A stretch of DNA of 64,000 nt from Paratractidigestivibacter sp963605405 (GTDB lineage Bacteria > Actinomycetota > Coriobacteriia > Coriobacteriales > Atopobiaceae). Below are positions 53,621 to 61,775 of the stretch, piece after piece (position 1 is the first letter of the stretch; each line of letters starts with the position of its first letter). The notes beneath the pieces are model-generated. The model made no database searches. It saw nothing but the letters and a program-made list of their open reading frames with translations, and had not been told where the DNA came from. The stretch is taken from contig CAVCUP010000001.1 in assembly GCA_963605405.1 (NCBI GenBank), positions 62,001 through 126,000 on the forward strand, written 5' to 3'. The position numbers and the translations under genes are program-made.

Positions 53621-55387
53621 CTACAGCAGGCGAAGCGAGACTTCCTTGAGCTGCCTGCCGCTCACCGCGGAGGGGGCGTCGCTCATGAGGTCGGAGCCGG
53701 AGCTCGTCTTGGGGAACGCCATGACCTCGCGGATGGAGTCGGAGCCGGTGAGCAGCATGCACACGCGGTCGAGGCCGAGCGCGAAGCCGCCCATCGGGGG
53801 CGCGCCGAACGCGAGTGCGTCGAGCAGGAAGCCGAACTGCTCGCGCGCGCCCTCCTCGGTGAAGCCCAGCATCTTGAGGATGGCCATCTGCATCTCGGCG
53901 TTGTGGATACGCATGCCGCCGCCGCCCGCCTCGAAGCCGTCCATGACGAAGTCGTAGGTGTAGGAGCCCACGGCGAGGGGGTCGGCCATGATCTTCTCGG
54001 GGTCGGTCTCGGTAGGCAGGGTGAAGGGCTGGTGCTCGGCCTGGTAGCTCTTGGTGTCCTCGTCCCAGTGGAAAAGCGGGAAGTTGACGACCCAGAGGAA
54101 GTCGTGGCCCTCGCGCGGGAGCTCGAGCGCGTCGGCCATGTGGCGACGCATGCCGCCCAGGATCTCGTCGGCCACGAGGCGGCTCTCGACGGCGAACATA
54201 ACGAGATCGCCCGGCTCGACGCCCATCTCGGCGCGCAGGCCCTCCATCTCCTCGTCGGAGAAGAACTTGACGATGGGGCTCGTCACGGAGCCGTCCTCGC
54301 GGAACGCGATGTAGGCCAGGCCCTTGGCGCCGAAGCCGGCGGCCACGTCGGCGAGACGGTCGATCTGGGCGCGGGGCCACTTTCCGGCGCCCTTGGCGTT
54401 GATGGCCTTGACGAAGAGCTTCTCGTCGGCAGCGGCGCTCGCGAAGAGCTTGAACTTGGAGTTCTTGAAGATCGGGGTGACGTCGTGGAGCTCCATGCCG
54501 TAACGGGTATCCGGCTTGTCGGAGCCGTAGGTGTCCATGGCGTCCCAGTAGTCGATGCGGCGCAGCGGGAGCTCCATCTGGACGCCCATCTTCTCGAACG
54601 CCTGGCCGAGCACGGACTCGATGCAGCCCATGACGTCGTCCTGGTCTACGAAGGACATCTCGACGTCGACCTGGGTGAACTCGGGCTGACGGTCGGCGCG
54701 CAGGTCCTCGTCGCGGAAGCACTTGGCCACCTGGTAGTAGCGCTCGACGCCGCCGATCATGAGGAGCTGCTTCAAGAGCTGCGGGGACTGCGGCAGGGCA
54801 TAGAAGTGGCCCGGCTGCATACGGGAAGGCACGAGGAAGTCGCGCGCGCCCTCGGGGGTCGACTTGAAGAGAGCCGGGGTCTCCACCTCAGTGAACTCGG
54901 CGTCGTGGAAGGCCTGGCGGATGGCGAAGGTGAGGTCGCTGCGCAGCTTGAGGTTGGCGGCCATCTTCGGGCGGCGGATGTCGAGGTAGCGGTAGCGCAG
55001 GCGGACGTCCTCGGAGGTGTCCACGTGGTCCTCGATCTGGAAGGCCGGGGTCTTGGAGGTGTTGAGGACCTCGAGCTCGGAGACCAGCACCTCGATGTGG
55101 CCGGTGGCGAGCTTCTCGTTGTCCTGGCCCTCGGGGCGCTCGCGCACGGTGCCGCTGACCTTGATGGGCCACTCGGAGCGGACGTCCTCGGCAGCGTGGA
55201 AGGCTGTGCCGCCGGAGTGCTCGGGGTCGAAGGAGATCTGCGTCACGCCCGCGCGGTCGCGCAGGTCGATGAAGATAAGGCCGCCGTGGTCGCGACGGTG
55301 CCAGACCCAGCCGGTGAGCGTGACGGTCTGGCCGATGTGCTCGGCGCGCAGCTCGCCGCAGGTGTGGGTGTGCATGGAGAAGGGCAT
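53621..55387 (-). CDS. aspS: Aspartyl-tRNA synthetase (bacterial type)
   Basis: The 588-residue class II synthetase has an OB anticodon domain (GWVWHRRDHGGLIFIDLRDR), motif 2 with QVAKCFRDEDLRADRQPEFTQ, the bacterial GAD insertion (about 290-420), and motif 3 GGFALGLDRVCMLL. Its length and GAD domain mark the bacterial (often non-discriminating in species lacking asnS/Gat separation) enzyme; gatCAB is not visible here. Start ATG 55387 after gaaaggaacccg. It is single, with its own hairpin terminator. Confidence 0.97.
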   Translation of the reverse strand: MPFSMHTHTCGELRAEHIGQTVTLTGWVWHRRDHGGLIFIDLRDRAGVTQISFDPEHSGGTAFHAAEDVRSEWPIKVSGTVRERPEGQDNEKLATGHIEVLVSELEVLNTSKTPAFQIEDHVDTSEDVRLRYRYLDIRRPKMAANLKLRSDLTFAIRQAFHDAEFTEVETPALFKSTPEGARDFLVPSRMQPGHFYALPQSPQLLKQLLMIGGVERYYQVAKCFRDEDLRADRQPEFTQVDVEMSFVDQDDVMGCIESVLGQAFEKMGVQMELPLRRIDYWDAMDTYGSDKPDTRYGMELHDVTPIFKNSKFKLFASAAADEKLFVKAINAKGAGKWPRAQIDRLADVAAGFGAKGLAYIAFREDGSVTSPIVKFFSDEEMEGLRAEMGVEPGDLVMFAVESRLVADEILGGMRRHMADALELPREGHDFLWVVNFPLFHWDEDTKSYQAEHQPFTLPTETDPEKIMADPLAVGSYTYDFVMDGFEAGGGGMRIHNAEMQMAILKMLGFTEEGAREQFGFLLDALAFGAPPMGGFALGLDRVCMLLTGSDSIREVMAFPKTSSGSDLMSDAPSAVSGRQLKEVSLRLL

Positions 55388-55796
55388 CGGGTTCCTTTCG
55401 TCTCTTCCGCCCCGTGTGCGTGACGGGCGGACCTACAGCAGACGGCGCGCGGCCGTAGACGGCGCCCGCGCACGTGATTTTTGAGTGTACTACGGAGGCC
55501 TGCGCACGCGGAGCTCCTTGTCTACGCGTCACGAGGTCGCAACACCGCGAGGGCCGCGCGGCCAAGCGCAAAAGAGACCCCGGCTGAAGACGCCTGCCGG
55601 GCGCGGGCCAGGCGGATTCGGGGAATGAGGGCCTTCTTGCCATGCCGGGAGGGAAAGGCCTTCTTGCCGTCCCTGAGGTCGACCCTCCCCCCCCGCCGCG
55701 CACAAAAGCCTGGGCCGCCAGGCGAAATGCCCGACGGCCCATCCTCTCCGGCGGCCGAATCCCAGGTGGCCGCTGCTGATTGCCATGGTAACAGAC
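55388..55796. other. Gene-free stretch upstream of aspS
   Basis: About 410 bases. It should hold the aspS promoter at its left end. Frames of 100 codons cross it but have no family likeness; a repeated GGCAAGAAGGCC (minus strand, near 55629-55668) makes one of them look repetitive. I found no T-box, unlike ileS. Confidence 0.35.
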
Positions 55797-55829
55797 AAAA
55801 AAGCGACCGGGGCCTGAGCCGCCGGTCGC
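55797..55829 (-). terminator. Terminator of the 101-residue unknown gene
   Basis: GCGACCGG (55803-55810) pairs perfectly with CCGGTCGC (55822-55829), followed on the minus strand by six T (55802-55797). It lies 42 bases after the stop. Confidence 0.9.
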
Positions 55830-55870
55830 ACATGGAGCATGCAAAGGGGCATCCCGCGAGTCGCCGCGGC

Positions 55871-56176
55871 CTACTCCTTCTCGCCCTTGATGGAGGGGAA
55901 GAACGTCGCGTGCTCGAAGACGTCCTTGATGGTCTTGCCGTTGACGAAGGGGAGCACGAGGAACTCGTCGACGGTGGGAACGAGCTCGGAGCAGTCGACG
56001 AAGTGATTCTTCTCGTTCCGGCGGCTCGTGTCCTGCGCGCGCCAGGCCTCGAAGTTCGCGTCGGTGAGGTAATAGATCGAGCTGTCTACCTTCATGTAGA
56101 CGGAGTGGTTGACGTGCAGGTACTCGGCGAGCTCGTCGTAATTGATGTCGAGTGCCTCGGCTGCCTTCTTGCCCAT
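55871..56176 (-). CDS. Unknown small protein (101 residues)
   Basis: I do not recognise this family. It is clearly a gene: a good ribosome site (aaaggagccacc) before ATG 56176, strong GC-biased codon use and its own terminator. The protein is soluble and acidic, with features DINYDELAEYLHVNHSV, WRAQDTSRRNEKNHF and LPFVNGKTIKDVFEHATFF; it contains one cysteine and many aromatics. The order of helix and strand is compatible with a small alpha-beta domain. It stands alone between aspS and the Gph-like phosphatase. Function not inferable. Confidence 0.75.
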   Translation of the reverse strand: MGKKAAEALDINYDELAEYLHVNHSVYMKVDSSIYYLTDANFEAWRAQDTSRRNEKNHFVDCSELVPTVDEFLVLPFVNGKTIKDVFEHATFFPSIKGEKE

Positions 56177-56299
56177 GGTGGCTCCTTTCGTCGAGCGACC
56201 AGTCCAAACGTGTACTGACTATAACGCCGCGTGCTTGAAGTAAGCCGAAGGAAATGGAAATGTACGGTGAGCGTGCTCCGCATGCCGCTCGCGGAATTC

Positions 56300-56986
56300 T
56301 CAGCGCACCTCGGCAAGAAGAACGCGCCGCAGCTCAGCGGGCGTGTCCACGATTATGGTCGCGCCAGCCTCCACAAGTTCTGCGCGTGAGCGGAAGCCCC
56401 AGGAGCAGGCGACGCAGGGACAGCCGCAGGCTTGCGCCGTGGCCACGTCGACCTCCGAGTCGCCGACATAGACGAGCCCCTCGCGGCCGCGGCCCATCCG
56501 TTCGAGGGCCGCCTCGACCATGTCCGGCGCGGGCTTCTTGGCGATGCCGCGGTCCTCGCACTCGCCGATGACGGCGTCGAAGTGCCCGGGCATGCGGGCG
56601 GAGATGATCTGTTGGACGGCGAAGTCGGCCTTGTTGGACACGACGGCGCAGGCCACGCCCGCCGCGCGGAGGGCGTCGACGCACTCGGGGACGCCGGCGT
56701 AGGGCTCGGTGTGGTCGAGCGCGTGGATGCCGTACCAGCGCTTGAACTCGTCGAAGACGCTCTGCCAGAGCTCGCGAGGAGTGCCCTCGGGAACGCTCCT
56801 CTCCACCAGGCGGGCGATTCCGTTGCCGGTGAAGGCGATGATCTCTTCCTCGGGGCGCCGCGGAAGGCCGTGGGCCTCGAGTGCATGGTTCACGGCGAGC
56901 GCGAGGTCGACGGTGGTGTCGAGCAGGGTGCCGTCGAGGTCGAAGACGACGGTCTGCGTGCGTACGGGCGCCGCGTGGCAAGACAT
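56300..56986 (-). CDS. HAD phosphatase, phosphoglycolate phosphatase-like
   Basis: Start ATG 56986 (MSCHAAPVRTQTVVFDLDGTLLDT) with gagaggaag eight bases upstream. The 228-residue protein shows the HAD motifs: FDLDGT (Asp16, Asp18), VVSNKAD with the Ser/Thr step, KPAPDMV with the Lys, and YVGDSEVD. The cap is alpha-helical as in Gph. Phosphoglycolate phosphatase removes phosphate from 2-phosphoglycolate, but many relatives act on other small phosphates; the substrate stays open. It precedes an EFR1 ferredoxin gene by some 170 bases on the same strand. Confidence 0.85.
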   Translation of the reverse strand: MSCHAAPVRTQTVVFDLDGTLLDTTVDLALAVNHALEAHGLPRRPEEEIIAFTGNGIARLVERSVPEGTPRELWQSVFDEFKRWYGIHALDHTEPYAGVPECVDALRAAGVACAVVSNKADFAVQQIISARMPGHFDAVIGECEDRGIAKKPAPDMVEAALERMGRGREGLVYVGDSEVDVATAQACGCPCVACSWGFRSRAELVEAGATIIVDTPAELRRVLLAEVR

Positions 56987-57162
56987 GGGCGGGCTTCCTC
57001 TCGTGGACGGCGCGACCAATCTCGTCAGGTCGCGGCTGACGGAAGGTTACCACTGCGAACGAACAGGGATGCGGCGACGCTCACGCGGCCGAGGAGCGCC
57101 GACGTATGCGCTCCCCGCCGGCACTTGCCGAGAACCGCCGAGGGCAGCGCCATGTCCCCTGC

Positions 57163-57927
57163 TCACGGGTGGGCGTACTGGCCGTGGGCCTTGGTGCGCT
57201 TGCCGTATTGGATGGCGAACTTGGGGCAATGGTGCAGGCAGCCAAGGCACGCGGCGCAGCGGTCGGCGACCCAGACAGGGCGCTTGTCGCGCATCTCGAT
57301 GGCGCCGACGGGGCATCGGCGCGCGCAGAGGCCGCAGCCCACGCAGGTATCCTCGACCGTAAAGTTGCTGGTACGTCGCATGGAATCGTATTCCAGCCCG
57401 TAGACCGCCTTGGTAAGAAGCCACGGCGTCTTGCGCCTCATGAAGTCGCCGCAGGTGCGGGAACGGACCTTCTCGGCTACGTCGTCGATCTGTCGGTCGG
57501 CGGCCTCGTTAGTGCGGGAGACCCTCTCCTTATCGCTCAGATCGAAAATAGGCGTCCAGGTGTCCGGCATCCGAATGCCGAACTTCGCGGAGAAGGCAAG
57601 GCCGCCCCTGCGCAGAATCTCCTCAGCGAAGCGACCGGTCTGACCCGGCGTCGTGCCGTACGTCGCCGCGAACCAGAGATAGCCCGGCACGGGGTCCAGC
57701 ACGGGCCCCTGTGCCAAATCCAGCAGGAACTCGCGCATGACGACCGGCAGGCCCCAGGAATACGTCGGGGTAACGATGCCGATAGCCTCCCCGACCTCGT
57801 CCGCCGCGGGAATGTCGATCCTACCGTTCCGAATATCCGTGACGGACACCGCGCCATCGCCCGTCTCGGCCGCCACCCGCTCGGCGACGTGCCGGCTGTT
57901 TCCTGTGGCAGAGAAATAGAAAATCAT
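57163..57927 (-). CDS. EFR1-type flavodoxin-ferredoxin
   Basis: A 254-residue fusion. The N-terminal flavodoxin-like fold opens MIFYFSATGNSRHVAE with the FMN phosphate loop, and has TPTYSWGLP. The C-terminal part has two 4Fe-4S clusters with CVGCGLCARRCPVGAI and CAACLGCLHHCPKFAI. This is the EFR1 (elongated ferredoxin) layout found in anaerobes, moving electrons for unknown partners, with low substrate information. It is consistent with an anaerobic gut organism. A palindrome (57947-57973) lies just upstream. Confidence 0.9.
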   Translation of the reverse strand: MIFYFSATGNSRHVAERVAAETGDGAVSVTDIRNGRIDIPAADEVGEAIGIVTPTYSWGLPVVMREFLLDLAQGPVLDPVPGYLWFAATYGTTPGQTGRFAEEILRRGGLAFSAKFGIRMPDTWTPIFDLSDKERVSRTNEAADRQIDDVAEKVRSRTCGDFMRRKTPWLLTKAVYGLEYDSMRRTSNFTVEDTCVGCGLCARRCPVGAIEMRDKRPVWVADRCAACLGCLHHCPKFAIQYGKRTKAHGQYAHP

Positions 57928-57946
57928 GCCGAAGCCCTCCTAATCC

Positions 57947-57973
57947 GTGAACAGGGGACGTACCCCCGTTCAC
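57947..57973. repeat. Short palindrome, copy 1 of a GGGGACGTACCCC-type family
   Basis: GTGAACAGGGG (57947-57957) pairs with CCCCCGTTCAC (57963-57973) with one mismatch around ACGTA. It overlaps the GNAT stop codon and lies before the EFR1 start, so it may act as a terminator between the two. Confidence 0.6.
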
Positions 57974-58407
57974 GCCTGCCTCATGTACAGCAGCGGATAC
58001 GGGTTGCCTTCTTCGTCCAAATCGGTCCGCTTATAGGTCTCGAAGCCCATGTGCTCGTAGAAGCCGACGGCCTGCGGGTTCTGCTCATTGACCGTCACCT
58101 CAACGACCCCATACTCTTCGAGAGCGAGCCGAAGCAGCCGCCCGCCGACGCCTTTCCCCCGCTCCTCCGGCGCGACGAACAGCATCTCCAGGCGCCCGTT
58201 CTCGGCCCCCATGAACGCGACCGGCGCTTCTGCCTCAGCGACGACCAGGCGCTCCACACCCGCCAGGGCCTGCGGCACGTACTCCTTGATGCCGCCAATC
58301 TCGGCATCCGAAAGAAACCGATGCGTCGCCCGGACGGAGCGTTCCCAAACATCCAAAAGCGCAGCCATCAGCCGTGGGGTTCTGTCCTGTACCTTGTGGA
58401 TTCTCAT
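57970..58407 (-). CDS. GNAT N-acetyltransferase
   Basis: A 145-residue acetyltransferase. The acetyl-CoA loop is GKGVGGRLL (following VAPEERG), then VNEQNPQAVGFYEHMGF, the standard GNAT ending. It transfers acetyl to an amine of unknown nature; the YjaB-like subfamily is closest by eye. It reads MRIHKVQDRTPRL at the start, the frame being clear. The stop lies inside the palindrome at 57947-57973. It follows the ATPase gene on the same strand by 38 bases. Confidence 0.88.
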   Translation of the reverse strand: MRIHKVQDRTPRLMAALLDVWERSVRATHRFLSDAEIGGIKEYVPQALAGVERLVVAEAEAPVAFMGAENGRLEMLFVAPEERGKGVGGRLLRLALEEYGVVEVTVNEQNPQAVGFYEHMGFETYKRTDLDEEGNPYPLLYMRQA

Positions 58408-58445
58408 GTTCGTCCTGTTCCCTCATTCCTGCGTCGCCGTGCCAT

Positions 58446-59867
58446 TTATCGTACGGCGAACATATCTGAAGCCGATACGAGCCTCAAATCGGAACGTGAA
58501 CCTGCTTTTTCGCGCAGGACACCATTGGCGGCGTTCTTGGTAAAGAGACAGTACGTTCGATGCTCAAAGCCCCTTACAAGCGCCGAACGGTATTCCAGCA
58601 GCTCTATCGCCCTCGACTCGTCGAGCGAATTGCGCCATTTGCACTCACCCAAAAGAATCGACTTTGATTCCTTGTCCGCCACGACAAGATCGATGTCCGT
58701 CTCAGCCTTCTCGCGAGGATCGGTTCCCCACCAACGGCCGAACGACGACGCAAGGAACGGCAACCCCCCTTCCGAATTCTCGCGAACTGCCCACTGCCGG
58801 CAAACGGTCTCAAACTGCTTGCCGACGTATGTTTGGAGCGCCTGCCCGAACGCCGTCTTGCGCGCGGCAGCAATGCCAGCGCCCGCCTCGATGGCCCCGA
58901 CGTTCTTGCTGACGAACGCGTACCAATAGGCAAAATAGGGGTCTGCAAGAGAGTAAAGTGCCCTACGCGAGGTAGCCGGATTCTCGCCAAAGGGAACTTC
59001 TCGTTCAATAATTCCCAGGTCAATAAGCGTTTTAAGATATTTAGGCAAAGAAGAGGCATTCACGCCCGAGCGTTCCGCGATGCGCTTCGGCCTCGTTTCG
59101 CCCGAGCCAATCGCATCGAGAATCGAGTTGTACAGCGCGGGCTCGCGCATTTCCTGACGAAGCAACATGAGGGGTTCCTCGTACAGAATGCCTGCCGTAT
59201 CGAACATAAGCTCAGTAACGTTTTCCTCATACGTCGCGGCTTGATTGATTTGCGCCAGATAATACGGCGTACCGCCGAACGTCGCGTAATACGTGACCCA
59301 TTGCTCCGCCGTGAGGCCCGGCAGCATGAGTGACGCATCAAAACAATCAAAAGGCTTGACCTTGAGCTGCATGGTTCGCCGGCCGTAAAGCGGGCTTTTT
59401 CTACCGAGCACTTCGCTCTCCATAAAGCCCTCGTTGCTGCCGCACAGGATCATACGGACGTTGGTATCGGCGAATTCATGGTCTATGGCAATCTGCAGAA
59501 TCGAAGGGAGCGAGGGCTCCGTCTCGGCTGCATAGGGAAATTCATCGAAGACGAACAGAAGAGGCCTGCCCCCTTGCCGGCGAGCGGAGTCCGCAACATA
59601 GGAAAATGCACTTCGCCAATCGGGGAACGCGCCCGTGTCCTCCGGCAAGCCGAAAAAGGCGTACGCGGCACGTGAGAACTGCACGAGGTTCTGTAATGAA
59701 CTGCGCTGCTGCGCGGTGAAGTACAGCGTTGGTTTGTCTTTGGCGAACGCGTCGATGAGGGTGGTTTTCCCAACGCGGCGACGGCCATATATCACCGCCA
59801 TCTGGAAGCCGTCCTTCGCATACATGCGATTTAGCTGGCGAATCTCCTTCTCGCGCCCAACAAACAT
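58446..59867 (-). CDS. Archaeal-type ATPase with DUF234 C-terminus
   Basis: Start ATG 59867 (MFVGREKEIRQLNRMY) after ggaggtgaagga; an upstream in-frame ATG at 59921 is inside the palindromic promoter region. The 473-residue protein has a Walker A GRRRVGKTT (28-36), a Walker B LLFVFDEFPY, and a C-terminal endonuclease-like half with DIDLVVADKESKSILLGECKW (a PD-(D/E)xK-like pattern). These ATPases (Arch_ATPase/DUF234) occur sporadically; roles are unproven, and a toxin or defence link has been suggested for some. Its codon use has more AT than neighbours, so acquisition is likely. The palindrome at 59893-59906 may be its operator. Confidence 0.85.
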   Translation of the reverse strand: MFVGREKEIRQLNRMYAKDGFQMAVIYGRRRVGKTTLIDAFAKDKPTLYFTAQQRSSLQNLVQFSRAAYAFFGLPEDTGAFPDWRSAFSYVADSARRQGGRPLLFVFDEFPYAAETEPSLPSILQIAIDHEFADTNVRMILCGSNEGFMESEVLGRKSPLYGRRTMQLKVKPFDCFDASLMLPGLTAEQWVTYYATFGGTPYYLAQINQAATYEENVTELMFDTAGILYEEPLMLLRQEMREPALYNSILDAIGSGETRPKRIAERSGVNASSLPKYLKTLIDLGIIEREVPFGENPATSRRALYSLADPYFAYWYAFVSKNVGAIEAGAGIAAARKTAFGQALQTYVGKQFETVCRQWAVRENSEGGLPFLASSFGRWWGTDPREKAETDIDLVVADKESKSILLGECKWRNSLDESRAIELLEYRSALVRGFEHRTYCLFTKNAANGVLREKAGSRSDLRLVSASDMFAVR

Positions 59868-59892
59868 TCCTTCACCTCCGGGTGCAATTAGC

Positions 59893-59906
59893 ATACTCAC
59901 GAGTAT
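59893..59906. promoter_or_regulatory. Palindromic operator candidate before the DUF234 ATPase
   Basis: ATACTC-AC-GAGTAT at 59893-59906; a further half ATACTC lies 15 bases on (59909-59914). It is 26-40 bases before the ATPase start, where a self-repression site would sit. No regulator gene is adjacent. Confidence 0.45.
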
Positions 59907-59967
59907 CATACTCACAAGCATGTTAATTGAGAAGTACCTTCAACCTAGAGACGATAAACGTCAGGGC

Positions 59968-60056
59968 GCGAACGGAAGACATACCCGTGTTCACACCGCA
60001 TATGCGCCTTGTTACTCTCGGCCAGGAAACGTGAACAGTGTTACGTCCCTGTTCGC
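59968..60056. repeat. Two degenerate palindromes of the GTGAAC family
   Basis: Copies at 59968-59994 (GCGAACGGAA...GTGTTCAC ends) and 60031-60056 (GTGAACAG...CTGTTCGC ends) have the same ends and length (27 and 26 bases) as the copy at 57947. A tail with repeated CTGTTCAC runs to about 60078, reaching the mog stop. Confidence 0.5.
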
Positions 60057-60073
60057 ATCCCCTGTTCACCTGT

Positions 60074-60571
60074 TCACGAGGCGCAGTCGGCGGGGCCGCC
60101 GCGAAGGATGCGCAGGCCGTGGGCGATCGGGTCGATGACGGCCTCGATGTTCTCGCGCGCCGCCTTGGGGCTGCCCGGCAGGTTGACGATGAGGGTTCGG
60201 CCGCGGATGCCGGCCGCCTCGCGCGAGAGGCAGGCGCGCGGGGTGATGGCCATCGAGGCCGCGCGCATGGCCTCGGGGATGCCGGGCGCCATGCGCGCGC
60301 AGACGGCCGCCGTGGCCTCTGGCGTGACGTCGCGCGGCGAGAAGCCCGTGCCGCCGGTCGTGAGGACGAGCGCCGTGTCCGCAGCGGCAGCCTCGACGAG
60401 CGCGTCTTCAATAATGCCCTGCTCGTCGGGCACGATGCGGGTGCCGACGACCTCGTATCCATGCGCGCGGAGAAGCTCGACGAGCACCGGCCCCGAGCCG
60501 TCCTCACGCTCCCCTCTCGCCGACCGGTCGCTCACGGTGATGACCTCTGCGGTGTACTTCTCGCCAGTCAT
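60074..60571 (-). CDS. mog: Molybdopterin adenylyltransferase (Mog/MoaB family)
   Basis: Start ATG 60571 (MTGEKYTAEVITVSDR) after taaggagcatccc; the open frame upstream is not needed. The 165-residue protein has the MoCF fold with ITVSDRSARGEREDGSGP, LTTGGTGFSPRDVTPEA and NLPGSPKAA, all canonical. It adenylates molybdopterin before MoeA inserts molybdate. It is last in the operon modC-moaA-moaC-moeA-like-mog. MoaB-type paralogues are less likely given the operon. Confidence 0.92.
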   Translation of the reverse strand: MTGEKYTAEVITVSDRSARGEREDGSGPVLVELLRAHGYEVVGTRIVPDEQGIIEDALVEAAAADTALVLTTGGTGFSPRDVTPEATAAVCARMAPGIPEAMRAASMAITPRACLSREAAGIRGRTLIVNLPGSPKAARENIEAVIDPIAHGLRILRGGPADCAS

Positions 60572-60621
60572 GGGATGCTCCTTACTTGCCAATCCGACGC
60601 GTTGCTCCAACTCAAACCAGG

Positions 60622-61671
60622 CTACTTGCCGAACGGGCAGACGGGGAAGGTGCAGGGCTTGCAGCCCAGGCACAGCCCGCCCTCGCCCATAACAACGAAG
60701 TCGCGCTTAGAGAGGGGCACGCCCGCTGCCACGCGCGGGAGCACGAGGTCGAGCACGGTCGCCTTGTTGTACATGGCGCAGCCGGGGACGCCGAGCACGG
60801 GCACGGGGGCCTCGAGGTTCTGGCCGCCCACGCCCTCGTCGAAGTAGCCGACGAGCAACATGGCGCCCGGCAGCACGGGGCTGCCGTAGGTGACGATGCG
60901 GGCGCCGGCGCGCTTGATGGCGCCGGGGGTGTTGTCGTCGGGGTCCACGCTCATGCCGCCCGTGCACAGCACGAGGTCGACGCCCGAGGCGCGGGCCTCG
61001 TTAATGGCGTCCACGACCGCGTCCATCTCGTCGCCGGGAGTCGCGGTATAGGTGACCTCGATGCCGTATGCAGAGAGTTTCTGCACCATAACGGGGATAA
61101 AGGCGTCCTCGATGAGCCCGGAGGCGACCTCGGAGCCCGTGGCGATCACGGCCGCGCGACGCAGTCGGAAGGGGCGCACCTCGAGCAGGAACTCGCCGCC
61201 CGCCGCGCGCTCGGCCTCCTCAAGCACCGTCTCTCGCACCACGAGCGGAATCACGCGCGTTCCGGCGAGCGCGTCGCCCCCATGCACCGCGAACCCGCCT
61301 TTGCGCGTGGCCACCATGACCTCGTCGGTGGCGTTGACGGCGTTGAGCCTCTCGGTGTTCACGAGCAGGCACCCGTCGTGCGACGCGTTGATGCCGATCT
61401 TGCCCTCGGACGGTTCGCCGGCCGCCACCGTACCGGGGCCCAGGCAAAGCGCGGCCAGCCGATGCGCCGCGTCGTTCTCGTGAACCATGCCCTGTTCAAG
61501 CTCCCAGACATAAAGGTTCACCTTGCCCATGGAGAGCAGAACGGGGATGTCCTCCTCCTTAACCACGTGGCCTTTCTTGAAGCGCGGGCCCTTTGCCTTG
61601 CCGGGGATGATCTGCGTCATGTCTTGGCAGAGCACCTGCCCTACGGCGTCCTCCGTGCGAATGAGCTTCAT
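60622..61671 (-). CDS. Molybdopterin-binding protein, MoeA-related, without MoeA N-terminal domains
   Basis: A 349-residue protein. The C-terminal half has the MoCF phrase LVLCTGGMSVDPDDNTPGAI as in MoeA/CinA and PVLGVPGCAMYNKATVLDLV. The N-terminal half (1-165) is not the long domain set of MoeA; it has EDAVGQVLCQDMTQIIPGKAKGPRFKKGH, the DUF-type seen in xanthine dehydrogenase-linked molybdopterin proteins of anaerobes. The end is cysteine-rich, GLCLGCKPCTFPVCPFGK. It may insert or prepare molybdenum for a selected enzyme. Start ATG 61671 after gagaggacccggc. Part of the Mo operon. Confidence 0.85.
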   Translation of the reverse strand: MKLIRTEDAVGQVLCQDMTQIIPGKAKGPRFKKGHVVKEEDIPVLLSMGKVNLYVWELEQGMVHENDAAHRLAALCLGPGTVAAGEPSEGKIGINASHDGCLLVNTERLNAVNATDEVMVATRKGGFAVHGGDALAGTRVIPLVVRETVLEEAERAAGGEFLLEVRPFRLRRAAVIATGSEVASGLIEDAFIPVMVQKLSAYGIEVTYTATPGDEMDAVVDAINEARASGVDLVLCTGGMSVDPDDNTPGAIKRAGARIVTYGSPVLPGAMLLVGYFDEGVGGQNLEAPVPVLGVPGCAMYNKATVLDLVLPRVAAGVPLSKRDFVVMGEGGLCLGCKPCTFPVCPFGK

Positions 61672-61711
61672 GCCGGGTCCTCTCCCTTGCGAGCATCAAC
61701 CTTATAAAGAA

Positions 61712-61775
61712 GCGAAGGGATAGTCCCTTCGCATCAGCCAAACTTGCGATAAGGCAAAGGGGCCGTCCCCTTGCC
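61712..61775. repeat. Two hairpins between the moaC-MOSC and MoeA-like genes
   Basis: Hairpin 1: GCGAAGGGA (61712-61720), TAG, TCCCTTCGC (61724-61732), a perfect 9-bp stem. Hairpin 2: GGCAAAGGGG (61753-61762), CCGT, CCCCTTGCC (61767-61775) with one bulged A. Both have the shape X-GGGGAC/GT-CCCC-X' of the other palindromes in the Mo region though their flanks differ. Confidence 0.6.

Noticed and set aside
55522..55833. 103-codon minus-strand frame with repeated DGKKAF/HGKKAL
   Set aside because: Crosses the downstream terminator and upstream gap; the repeat comes from GGCAAGAAGGCC DNA repeats.
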